From contig DPHE01000049.1 of NCBI GenBank assembly GCA_003521815.1, forward strand, positions 1 to 13,923: a DNA stretch of 13,923 nt, written 5' to 3'. A model generated the notes under the pieces. The model saw only the letters and a program-made list of their open reading frames with translations, was not told where the DNA came from and searched no databases. Below are positions 1-5,919 of this stretch, in pieces (position 1 is the first letter of the stretch; each line of letters opens with the position of its first letter). The position numbers were made by a program, and so were the translations under genes. The DNA comes from Colwellia sp. (GTDB taxonomy: Bacteria > Pseudomonadota > Gammaproteobacteria > Enterobacterales > Alteromonadaceae).

Positions 1-1
1 C

Positions 2-808
2 GCATCAGCTGAACGTTCAGCTGCTGGTTGTTCAATTAAGCTTGAAGAAGATGCCGTTGCTGAGTACTTAACGTCTAATATTGTTATGCTTAAATGGATG
101 ATCAGTGAAGGTTATGGTGATGTTCGAACTATTACTCGTCGTATTAAGGCTATGGAAGAATGGTTAGCTAATCCATCATTAATGGAAGCTGATAGCGATG
201 CTGAATACGCTCACATTATTGAAATTGATTTGGCGGATATCAAAGAGCCTATCGTTTGTTGTCCAAATGACCCTGATGATGCAAAATTATTATCAGAAGT
301 TTCTGGTGTAGATGTCGATGAAGTCTTTATCGGTTCATGTATGACCAATATTGGTCATTTCCGTGCTGCTGGTAAACTAATTGAGAAATTCGGTGGTTCA
401 TTACCAACACGTATGTGGGTTACACCACCCACTAAAATGGATAGCGCACAACTTAAAGATGAAGGTTACTTCAATATTTATGGTAAAGCCGGGGCTCGTG
501 TAGAAACACCGGGTTGTTCACTGTGTATGGGTAACCAAGCACGTGTAGGTGATAATACTACGGTATTGTCTACTTCAACACGTAACTTCCCTAACCGTTT
601 AGGCACTGGCGCAAACGTTTACTTAACCTCTGCAGAACTTGCTGGTGTTGGTGCTATTTTAGGTAAACTTCCAAGTCCTGCTGAGTATATGGAGTATGCG
701 TCTCAAATTGATGCTACTGCTGCTGATACTTACCGTTATTTGAATTTTGATAAAATGGAAGAGTACACGAAGAAAGCAGATACTGTGATTTTGCAAGTAG
801 AAGCCTAA
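2..808 (+). CDS. acnB: Aconitate hydratase B, C-terminal part (5' end outside window)
   Basis: This is the C-terminal ~268 residues of the bifunctional aconitase / 2-methylisocitrate dehydratase, a cytosolic TCA-cycle enzyme that interconverts citrate and isocitrate on a [4Fe-4S] cluster. The reading frame is open from base 2, and the visible protein begins ASAERSAAGCSIKL, so the ATG at 86 is an internal Met and not the start. Recognisable AcnB blocks are GYGDVRTITRRI, DIKEPIVCCPNDPDDA, FIGSCMTNIGHFRAAGK, PGCSLCMGNQARV and STRNFPNRLGTGANVYL. The Cys in GSCMTN and the two in CSLCMG are the expected iron-sulfur ligands. The protein ends in a normal AcnB tail (DTYRYLNFDKMEEYTKKAD) with no sign of damage. 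Identity is essentially certain from family memory. The N-terminal HEAT-like and swivel domains lie outside the window. Confidence 0.97.
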   Translation, partial: ASAERSAAGCSIKLEEDAVAEYLTSNIVMLKWMISEGYGDVRTITRRIKAMEEWLANPSLMEADSDAEYAHIIEIDLADIKEPIVCCPNDPDDAKLLSEVSGVDVDEVFIGSCMTNIGHFRAAGKLIEKFGGSLPTRMWVTPPTKMDSAQLKDEGYFNIYGKAGARVETPGCSLCMGNQARVGDNTTVLSTSTRNFPNRLGTGANVYLTSAELAGVGAILGKLPSPAEYMEYASQIDATAADTYRYLNFDKMEEYTKKADTVILQVEA

Positions 809-849
809 TTTGAAGTTTTCTTGTTGTTAAGTTTCACTCTTTCGTTGTT

Positions 850-886
850 GGAAGTACTCACCTATAGTCATAGGCTCCGTGCTTCC
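850..886. repeat. Two-tier imperfect palindrome downstream of acnB
   Basis: An outer stem pairs GGAAGTAC (850-857) with GTGCTTCC (879-886), 8 bp with one G-U. An inner stem pairs CCTAT (861-865) with ATAGG (870-874) around an AGTC loop. The small internal loop between the stems is TCA on one side and CTCC on the other. No T-run follows, so it is not a classical terminator. The compact form resembles a dispersed intergenic palindromic element or a 3'-UTR RNA structure. Only one copy is in the window, so a repeat family cannot be shown here. Confidence 0.45.
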
Positions 887-938
887 TCCTAGAAAAAGTA
901 TTACTTAACTTAAAGAAAAGCATCAAATAGTTAAATAT

Positions 939-974
939 AAACGTCACCTTGTTAACGCAAGGTGGCGTTTTTTT
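939..974 (+). terminator. Rho-independent terminator, probably for acnB
   Basis: The left arm AAACGTCACCTT (939-950) pairs with AAGGTGGCGTTT (959-970) over 12 bp with one G-U, around an 8-nt loop. A run of seven T spans 968-974. It lies about 130 nt after the acnB stop and before trhO, which is also on the plus strand, so it should separate the two transcripts. Confidence 0.85.
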
Positions 975-1045
975 GGCGTTTATGTAATTGACATAGTTCC
1001 AACTTTTAATGACGTTAGACCATAATTCGTCTACTGAGTGAGCTA

Positions 1046-1074
1046 TTTTCATTATAAAAAAATTCTGCTAAAAT
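1046..1074 (+). promoter_or_regulatory. Candidate sigma70 promoter of trhO
   Basis: An extended -10, TGCTAAAAT (hexamer TAAAAT at 1069-1074), sits 17 bp downstream of TTTTCA at 1046-1051, which matches 4 of 6 positions of the -35 consensus. The 5' UTR to the trhO ATG would be about 95 nt. It lies directly after the acnB terminator. The call is by pattern only. Confidence 0.4.
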
Positions 1075-1175
1075 GCGCCTCCCTAAAAATGTCATTAATA
1101 ATCCGTTTATTATTGATTTTAAAAATTTAATCTACAGCTCTGGATTTACGTTCCAGTTAGCTCAATGGAAATACT

Positions 1176-2201
1176 ATGAATTCATTCGAAAAAAAATTAT
1201 CTACACCAGCCATACTGCAAACACCTTCAACTATCACTATTTGTGCATTATATAAATTCGTCCGTTTAGACGCATTTGAAGCTTTACGTGAACCGTTATC
1301 AAATAAAATGACCAGTGTTGAAGTTAAAGGCACCTTGTTATTAGCTGCTGAAGGTATTAACGGTACAATCGCAGGACCTCAATCGGGTATTGATGTTGTT
1401 CTTGATTTTCTTGGTAAACAGCCGGGATTAGACAACATTGTTCATAAAGAGTCATATACAGAAGAAAACCCATTTCATCGCACCAAGGTAAAATTAAAAA
1501 AAGAAATTGTAACCATGGGAGTTGAAGGCATAGATCCAAATCAAGTTGTTGGTACCTATGTAAAACCAAAAGACTGGAATGCATTAATCTCTGATCCTGA
1601 GGTATTACTGGTTGATACACGTAATGACTATGAAGTAGAAATTGGCACCTTTGAAGGAGCATTAAACCCTGATACCGAAACATTTCGTGAATTCCCACAA
1701 TACGTCAAGGATAACTTAGACAAAACTAAGCATAAAAAGGTTGCAATGTTTTGTACTGGCGGCATCCGTTGTGAAAAATCGACGGCTTATTTAAAAGAGC
1801 AAGGTTTTGAAGAAGTATACCACTTAGAAGGAGGAATTTTAAAATACCTTGAAGAGGTACCTAGTACTGAAACAATGTGGGAAGGGGAATGTTTTGTTTT
1901 TGATGGACGTGTTGCAGTTAATCATGAACTGGAACAAGGTCAATATGATCAATGTTTTGCTTGTCGCTTTCCATTAACTGAAGCTGAAAAAGAAAGCGAA
2001 TACTATATTAAAGGCGTTAGTTGTCATCGTTGTCACGACAAAGTAACCGAGCAACAACGTAGTCGTTATGCAGAACGTCAACGCCAAATCACCTTAGCTG
2101 AAGAGCGTGGTGAAAGCCATATTGGTGGCGATGTTCAAGAAATCATGAATGAGCGCCGCCAAGAAAAGTCAAATAAAAAACATGAGCAATCTAAAAAATA
2201 A
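1176..2201 (+). CDS. trhO: tRNA uridine(34) hydroxylase TrhO (YceA-type rhodanese)
   Basis: This 341-residue cytosolic protein belongs to the TrhO/YceA family, which performs O2-dependent hydroxylation of wobble uridine 34 (ho5U, precursor of cmo5U/mcmo5U) in tRNA. The N-terminal acylphosphatase-like part includes AAEGINGTIAG (58-67). A central rhodanese domain follows, with VDTRNDYEVEIGTFEGA (146-162) and the active-site loop CTGGIRCEKS, catalytic Cys193. The C-terminal part has two C-x2-C pairs (Cys260/263 and Cys283/286) that look like a metal-binding knuckle, then a basic, charged tail. The length is close to E. coli YceA (350). The ATG at 1176 is the first plausible start for the family N-terminus (TITICALYKFVRL at 19-31), preceded by a weak GGAAA. 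It stands alone between its promoter and a convergent gene. Confidence 0.93.
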   Translation: MNSFEKKLSTPAILQTPSTITICALYKFVRLDAFEALREPLSNKMTSVEVKGTLLLAAEGINGTIAGPQSGIDVVLDFLGKQPGLDNIVHKESYTEENPFHRTKVKLKKEIVTMGVEGIDPNQVVGTYVKPKDWNALISDPEVLLVDTRNDYEVEIGTFEGALNPDTETFREFPQYVKDNLDKTKHKKVAMFCTGGIRCEKSTAYLKEQGFEEVYHLEGGILKYLEEVPSTETMWEGECFVFDGRVAVNHELEQGQYDQCFACRFPLTEAEKESEYYIKGVSCHRCHDKVTEQQRSRYAERQRQITLAEERGESHIGGDVQEIMNERRQEKSNKKHEQSKK

Positions 2202-2231
2202 GATTGGCTAATAATATTGACTTTTTGACTC

Positions 2232-2271
2232 ACCTTTAATCCTACTTCTCGTCATTCATAGGATTAAAGGT
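2232..2271. terminator. Perfect 13-bp stem-loop between convergent genes
   Basis: ACCTTTAATCCTA (2232-2244) pairs perfectly with TAGGATTAAAGGT (2259-2271) around a 14-nt loop. It lies in the 85-bp gap between the trhO stop and the stop of the convergent channel gene, the usual place for a bidirectional terminator. Neither side has a proper T-run, so it may instead be a 3'-end stabilising or Rho-dependent structure. Confidence 0.5.
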
Positions 2272-2286
2272 ATAAAAGATAGGGAG

Positions 2287-2766
2287 TTACTTAGAAGAAA
2301 GAGACTCCAGCTTTTCTTCAAGTCTCTCTAATTGGCGATGGATTTTAATATTTTGAGCAAAAATTTCTTCATTTTGCTGTCTTAATTCCCTATTTTTAAT
2401 ATTAGTATCCGCAAAACCAAATATTTTATTAGCAAATACAGCACCTACTCCACCTAATATCCCCACGCCTAAAATAAACATAACAAAAACGGCCACTCTA
2501 CCGATAAATGTTATTGGGTAAACATCGCCAAAGCCAATGGTCGTAGATGACATCAACATCAACCAAAGTGCGTCAGCATAACTCTGAACGGGTGAATCAA
2601 GTACACTTGCTTCAGCTAAAAAAGTCACATAACCTAAAACAACGTTTAAAAATGCAAAAACGGCTAAAGAAACAAAGCCTAATATTCCATAATTGTAATT
2701 TTTAATGCCAAACTCATCCACGTGATAAAGTTGACTTTTTTCCATAGCACTTTGCAGTATTATCAT
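2287..2766 (-). CDS. Two-TM potassium-channel-like membrane protein
   Basis: This 159-residue inner-membrane protein belongs to the ion_trans_2 (pore-loop channel) family. TM1 covers about residues 28-50. A pore helix precedes the selectivity filter TTIGFGDVYP (75-84; TIGFG is the K+-filter signature, with Phe in the usual Tyr position). TM2 covers about 88-114. The cytoplasmic tail (about 120-157) is rich in Glu, Gln, Lys and Leu heptads and probably forms a coiled coil that holds the tetramer together. No RCK/TrkA-N regulatory domain follows, so gating is unknown. The start at 2766 is preceded by AAAGAG nine bases upstream; Met8 is a weaker alternative. It follows topB on the same strand after 85 bp, with no obvious functional link. 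Function as a K+ channel is inferred from the filter. Confidence 0.85.
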   Translation of the reverse strand: MIILQSAMEKSQLYHVDEFGIKNYNYGILGFVSLAVFAFLNVVLGYVTFLAEASVLDSPVQSYADALWLMLMSSTTIGFGDVYPITFIGRVAVFVMFILGVGILGGVGAVFANKIFGFADTNIKNRELRQQNEEIFAQNIKIHRQLERLEEKLESLSSK

Positions 2767-2851
2767 ACTATTACTCTTTAACTAAACTGAATTAAATCTA
2801 TTTATATAAGTGTTTACTATAACAATTGGTTAGAGGAAGTGCACTAATCGC

Positions 2852-4804
2852 TCAAGCTGATTTCTTAGTGAATTTTCTTTTTTTACGCTTCGGTTTAAAT
2901 GCTATTTTAGGCAATCCAGTAAAAGATTGCTGGCTTGCACTCGCCACCATCTCAGTCACTGTATTAATTAGAGGCTGCATAAAATTAAGGTAACTTGCTT
3001 TTTTATCACTGATGGCTGTTAGCAAAGCCTCCCACTGTGCGGTCATATCTGGCAGTGTAGCCATTGCTGGAAGTGCGTTAATTAATGCTATACCAATTTC
3101 AGTTGCCACTATTTGCTTACCATTACGCTGTAAAAAATTTCGCTTAAAGAGTAAATCTATTATACCGGCACGCGTAGCATCCGTTCCTAAGCCATCAGTG
3201 TCTCTTAGTACTTTTTTAATATTTTGATCACTAACAAAACGGGCAATACCCGTCATGGCGCTTAACAAGGTTGCATCAGTAAAAGACTCTGGGGGAGAAG
3301 TATGCTTTTCTACTAACTCACCTTGCTGGCAATGTAATACTTGCCCTTTGGTTAACCGAGGCAATGAATTTTCTTGGGATTCATTTTTTTCCTTATGCTC
3401 TTTTTTCCCTTGCTTCATCGGAAACAAGGTTTTCCAACCCAATTGTTGCTCCATTTTGGCATTAGTATTAAAAAGCCCTTGAGCTATTTTGACAGTCAGT
3501 GTTGTTTGCTGATAACGATATACAGGATAAAATTGTACTAAATATTGTCGAACGATCATCAAGTAAATGTTTTTTTCAAAAGGGTTTAACTGACAATTAT
3601 TGGGTGATTTTTCCGTAGGTACTATCGCATGGTGAGCCGTGATTTTTGTATCATTCCACGCCTTACTTTTAATGCTTTGATCCGCATTTTTTGCTTGTTG
3701 AGCACAAGGTAAATTAGTTTGCGATAATAAATCAATAATCCCCGGCGCTTGTTTTAACTGTTCTTTCGGTAAATGACGGCAATCTGAACGTGGATAGGTG
3801 ATCAATTTATGCTTTTCATAAAGTGCTTGGCACACATCTAACACAAGTTTAGCATTCATAGAAAATTGCTTCGCCGCTGCTATCTGTAAACTGGATAAAT
3901 TAAATGGTAAAGGTTGTCCTTGTTGCTTGTCTTCAGTTTTCATACTTTCGACAATAGCGTCTTGATTAGTAATTCTATTAACAACATTCATTGCTAATGC
4001 TTTCACTAAAACTCGCCCTTCGTCATCACAATATTGCTGACAAGCGTCACTGGGTTTCCATTTTACGGTAAAGGTTTTTTTCTCATTCTCGGGGACTTTA
4101 TTAACACTGAGGTGAGCGAGTACTTGATAAAAAGGTTTACTGACAAATTCATTGATTTCTTGTTCACGTCTAACCACTAACCCTAGTAGTGGTGTTTGCA
4201 CTCGACCAACGGATAATACACTATTAAAACCCTGTTTTTGACCTTGTAATGTGTACGCACGCGTTAAATTTATACCATAGAGCCAATCAGCTCTCGACCG
4301 TGCTAAGGCGGAAATAGAAAGGGGTACAAATTCGCTATTATTTTTCAACGACGCTAATGATCGTTTAACGGCAGGTAAATTTAAATCACTGATTAGTAAA
4401 CGCTTAATTTTACTTTTTTTGGCTTTTGATACCTTTAAGTATTCTATTACTTCATCAACCAGTAATTGCCCTTCTCGATCAGGATCACCTGCATGAATAA
4501 TTTCATCCGCTTGTTTAACCAATTTTCTTAGTACTGTTAATTGTGCTCGAGTACGAGTAATGGGTTTTAATTGCCATTCCTGTGGAATTATAGGTAATGT
4601 TTCTACATTCCATTTTTTTAGCGCATCATCGTAATCTTCTGGATCCGCTTGCGCTAAAATATGGCCAACACACCAACTAACTACATCCCCATTGGCCAAT
4701 TCAATATGCGTTTTAAGATTTTTGTTTGGCGTTGCTAAGGTATCCGTCAATGCTGCTGCAATGGCGCGACCTAAACTGGGTTTTTCAGCAATATATAACT
4801 TCAA
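2852..4804 (-). CDS. topB: DNA topoisomerase III (type IA), TTG start
   Basis: This 650-residue type IA topoisomerase cuts and passes single DNA strands to decatenate replication intermediates and process recombination joints. The N-terminal Toprim domain has KLYIAEKPSLGRAIA (Glu7) and the acidic motif AGDPDREGQLLVDE (Asp107, Asp109, Glu111) for Mg2+. SVGRVQTPLLGLVV (198-211) is a core type IA motif. The active site is LITYPRSDCRHLP with catalytic Tyr337. GLGTDATRAGIIDLL is the conserved block in the last quarter. The C-terminus is very basic (KPKRKKRKFTKK) with no zinc fingers. E. coli TopB is 653 residues, so this is full length. The start codon is TTG. The frame is closed by TAA at 4829-4831 and no ATG or GTG lies between, and GAGTGGA sits just upstream as ribosome-binding site. 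Confidence 0.96.
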   Translation of the reverse strand: MKLYIAEKPSLGRAIAAALTDTLATPNKNLKTHIELANGDVVSWCVGHILAQADPEDYDDALKKWNVETLPIIPQEWQLKPITRTRAQLTVLRKLVKQADEIIHAGDPDREGQLLVDEVIEYLKVSKAKKSKIKRLLISDLNLPAVKRSLASLKNNSEFVPLSISALARSRADWLYGINLTRAYTLQGQKQGFNSVLSVGRVQTPLLGLVVRREQEINEFVSKPFYQVLAHLSVNKVPENEKKTFTVKWKPSDACQQYCDDEGRVLVKALAMNVVNRITNQDAIVESMKTEDKQQGQPLPFNLSSLQIAAAKQFSMNAKLVLDVCQALYEKHKLITYPRSDCRHLPKEQLKQAPGIIDLLSQTNLPCAQQAKNADQSIKSKAWNDTKITAHHAIVPTEKSPNNCQLNPFEKNIYLMIVRQYLVQFYPVYRYQQTTLTVKIAQGLFNTNAKMEQQLGWKTLFPMKQGKKEHKEKNESQENSLPRLTKGQVLHCQQGELVEKHTSPPESFTDATLLSAMTGIARFVSDQNIKKVLRDTDGLGTDATRAGIIDLLFKRNFLQRNGKQIVATEIGIALINALPAMATLPDMTAQWEALLTAISDKKASYLNFMQPLINTVTEMVASASQQSFTGLPKIAFKPKRKKRKFTKKSA

Positions 4805-4820
4805 CGGTGATCCACTCTTG
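4802..4820 (-). promoter_or_regulatory. Ribosome-binding site and TTG start of topB
   Basis: On the minus strand GAGTGGATCACCG precedes TTG AAG TTA, giving M-K-L-Y-I-A-E-K-P-S, the exact expected TopB N-terminus. In-frame upstream codons run only to a TAA nine codons away and include no other standard start. TTG initiation is therefore the only reasonable reading, and it probably keeps expression low. Confidence 0.75.
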
Positions 4821-5122
4821 AGTAATTCTTAATGAATAAGCTCAAGCATATCGTGAACACTGTTTTTATGCACAGCTTTATTTGTTGGTTTTTATCATAA
4901 TCGGAGTATATCTATCCTGAACTTTTCTCAGGTGATAAAGGTGAGTAATTAACGTAAAGATAGTTGTTTCCCTTGTTTATAAGGTGGTATGGGTATAAAA
5001 ATTAAGGGAGTTACGACTGAAAACAAAATCGCCTAATGGTGATCCAAGCCACTTCAAGTTTACATTTTGAAGTGGCTTGGATATAGGTTAGCTCTTAACT
5101 AACGGTTTTTTGAACTAGCTAA
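4805..5122. other. Intergenic stretch upstream of topB
   Basis: These 318 bp contain no credible gene. The longest short frame seen is a 22-codon ATG frame at 4832-4900 (+) without a clear ribosome-binding site. A weak inverted repeat CCTGA/TCAGG lies near 4917-4933. The only strong structure is the 16-bp inverted repeat at 5042-5082, listed separately. A topB promoter must lie here on the minus strand, but no convincing -35/-10 pair was identified. Confidence 0.6.
5042..5082. repeat. Perfect 16-bp inverted repeat
   Basis: ATCCAAGCCACTTCAA (5042-5057) is matched perfectly by TTGAAGTGGCTTGGAT (5067-5082) around a 9-nt spacer. It is far stronger than chance. No T-run follows on the plus strand. 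On the minus strand a T-rich stretch comes only about 12 nt later, so it is at best an atypical terminator for the small gene ending at 5123. A dispersed intergenic palindrome (REP-like) or a protein-binding site is equally possible. Confidence 0.7.
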
Positions 5123-5290
5123 CTAAACTTGATAAACCCAAGCTAAAAAACTTTTTGAATCGTTTACGTTAGTAAATTTGATTAACTTAGAACCATCTTG
5201 ATCAGTAACAACAATATTGTGTTTGTTTACTGAGATAGATCTAACAGGTGACTTAATTGAATAAATCATACCTTTATAGGTATAAGACAT
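5123..5290 (-). CDS. Small protein of unknown function (55 aa)
   Basis: This is a short gene whose product starts MSYTYKGMIYSIKSP and ends KSFLAWVYQV, stop TAG. I do not recognise a family. It has no signal peptide or membrane segment. It alternates beta-strand-like stretches (ISVNKHNIVVTD, KLIKFTNV) with a hydrophobic aromatic end, suggesting a small beta-rich cytosolic domain. Three things support it as real: AAAGAG placed 8 nt before the ATG, a good promoter at a sensible distance (5323-5352), and a downstream hairpin at 5042-5082. It stands alone in the gap between topB and the RRM gene. The amino-acid mix is protein-like for an AT-rich genome rather than Lys/Asn/Ile noise. Coding status is inferred, not proven. 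Confidence 0.6.
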   Translation of the reverse strand: MSYTYKGMIYSIKSPVRSISVNKHNIVVTDQDGSKLIKFTNVNDSKSFLAWVYQV

Positions 5291-5588
5291 AATAGAACTC
5301 TTTTAATTTACGTAGGAACGCATTTATAATTTTAGTGATGACTGACTGTGAAAGGGAAAGGCAAAACATGGATTATCGCAAAGGATAATTAGTTAAATAA
5401 ACGAGAGGAGAATAAATAACGGGGATACAATATAGGTATTAGTTCAATAAGTAAACAGTTTATTATTAACTATTCTAAAGTTACTGCGCTAATATACATT
5501 ATTTAGCTTAAATGCATAAAATCATTTGGTCTATTTAAAATATATGAGACAATTCAGATCGCAATAACACACTACAACATGGCTCATT
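5291..5588. other. AT-rich intergenic leader region before the RRM gene
   Basis: Apart from the minus-strand promoter, this stretch shows no gene. It contains a Shine-Dalgarno-like GAGAGGAGAATAA at about 5402-5414 that is not followed by a start codon, and A/T-rich tracts (5450-5545) in which TAAAAT at 5536-5541 could be a -10 for the RRM gene. No convincing -35 was found. Confidence 0.4.
5323..5352 (-). promoter_or_regulatory. Candidate sigma70 promoter of the 55-aa gene
   Basis: On the minus strand TTCACA (5352-5347, 5 of 6 consensus) is followed after 18 bp by TATAAA (5328-5323, 5 of 6). Transcription would begin near 5316 and leave a leader of about 26 nt to the ATG at 5290, which suits the observed ribosome-binding site. 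Confidence 0.5.
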
Positions 5589-5825
5589 ATGAAACTTTTA
5601 GTTCGTAACCTTTCACGTTCAACAACTGAACAAGAAATCCGTACCTTGTTCTCTACGCATGGCTCTGTCGCCGCATGTGACTTAGTTCTAGATCAAAAAA
5701 CAGGTAAATCAAAAGGCTTTGCCTTTGTTGAAATGCCTAACGACAAAGAAGCTAAATCTGCAATTTCAACATTACATGAGACAAGAGTTGCAAGTAACAG
5801 AATTCGAGTAAAAGTAGCTCAGTAA
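5589..5825 (+). CDS. Single-RRM RNA-binding protein
   Basis: This 78-residue cytosolic protein consists of one RNA recognition motif and nothing else. RNP2 is LLVRNL (3-8) and RNP1 is KGFAFVEM (42-49), with the conserved aromatic residues Phe44 and Phe46. The order beta-alpha-beta-beta-alpha-beta is complete, ending IRVKVAQ. Bacterial proteins of this type (cyanobacterial Rbp and proteobacterial RRM proteins) bind single-stranded RNA and are often cold-responsive, but the role here is inferred. It lacks the Gly-rich tail of many cyanobacterial forms. No clear Shine-Dalgarno precedes the ATG. An out-of-frame ATG ten bases upstream opens a 9-codon frame overlapping the start. It is monocistronic and ends at a strong terminator. 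Confidence 0.92.
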   Translation: MKLLVRNLSRSTTEQEIRTLFSTHGSVAACDLVLDQKTGKSKGFAFVEMPNDKEAKSAISTLHETRVASNRIRVKVAQ

Positions 5826-5849
5826 TAAAAGTCCACGATATAAAAGAAC

Positions 5850-5875
5850 AAAAAGCCAGCTAAAGCTGGCTTTTT
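5850..5875. terminator. Strong bidirectional terminator (RRM gene / fabY)
   Basis: AAAAAGCCAGC (5850-5860) and GCTGGCTTTTT (5865-5875) form a perfect 11-bp stem with a TAAA loop. T-rich sequence follows on both strands. It lies 25 nt after the RRM stop and 45 nt after the convergent fabY stop, so it serves both genes. Confidence 0.93.
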
Positions 5876-5919
5876 ACTGTGCGGTCTTTTTTCTGTTATA
5901 AATAGAATGATTCAACAGT

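Noticed and set aside
858..1052. 64-codon minus-strand frame in the acnB-trhO gap
   Set aside because: It runs antisense through the palindrome and the acnB terminator and has no protein-like features or good start.
1073..1255. 60-codon plus-strand frame overlapping the trhO start
   Set aside because: It overlaps trhO out of frame, has no ribosome-binding site, and its product resembles no family; it is a shadow in AT-rich leader sequence.
1357..1698. 113-codon frame antisense to trhO
   Set aside because: The trhO protein in that region is strongly conserved; the antisense product is Leu/Gln-rich low-complexity.
4832..4900. 22-codon ATG frame (MNKLKHIVNTVF...) upstream of topB on the plus strand
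   Set aside because: It has no credible ribosome-binding site or promoter and no downstream plus-strand gene it could lead; kept only as a curiosity.
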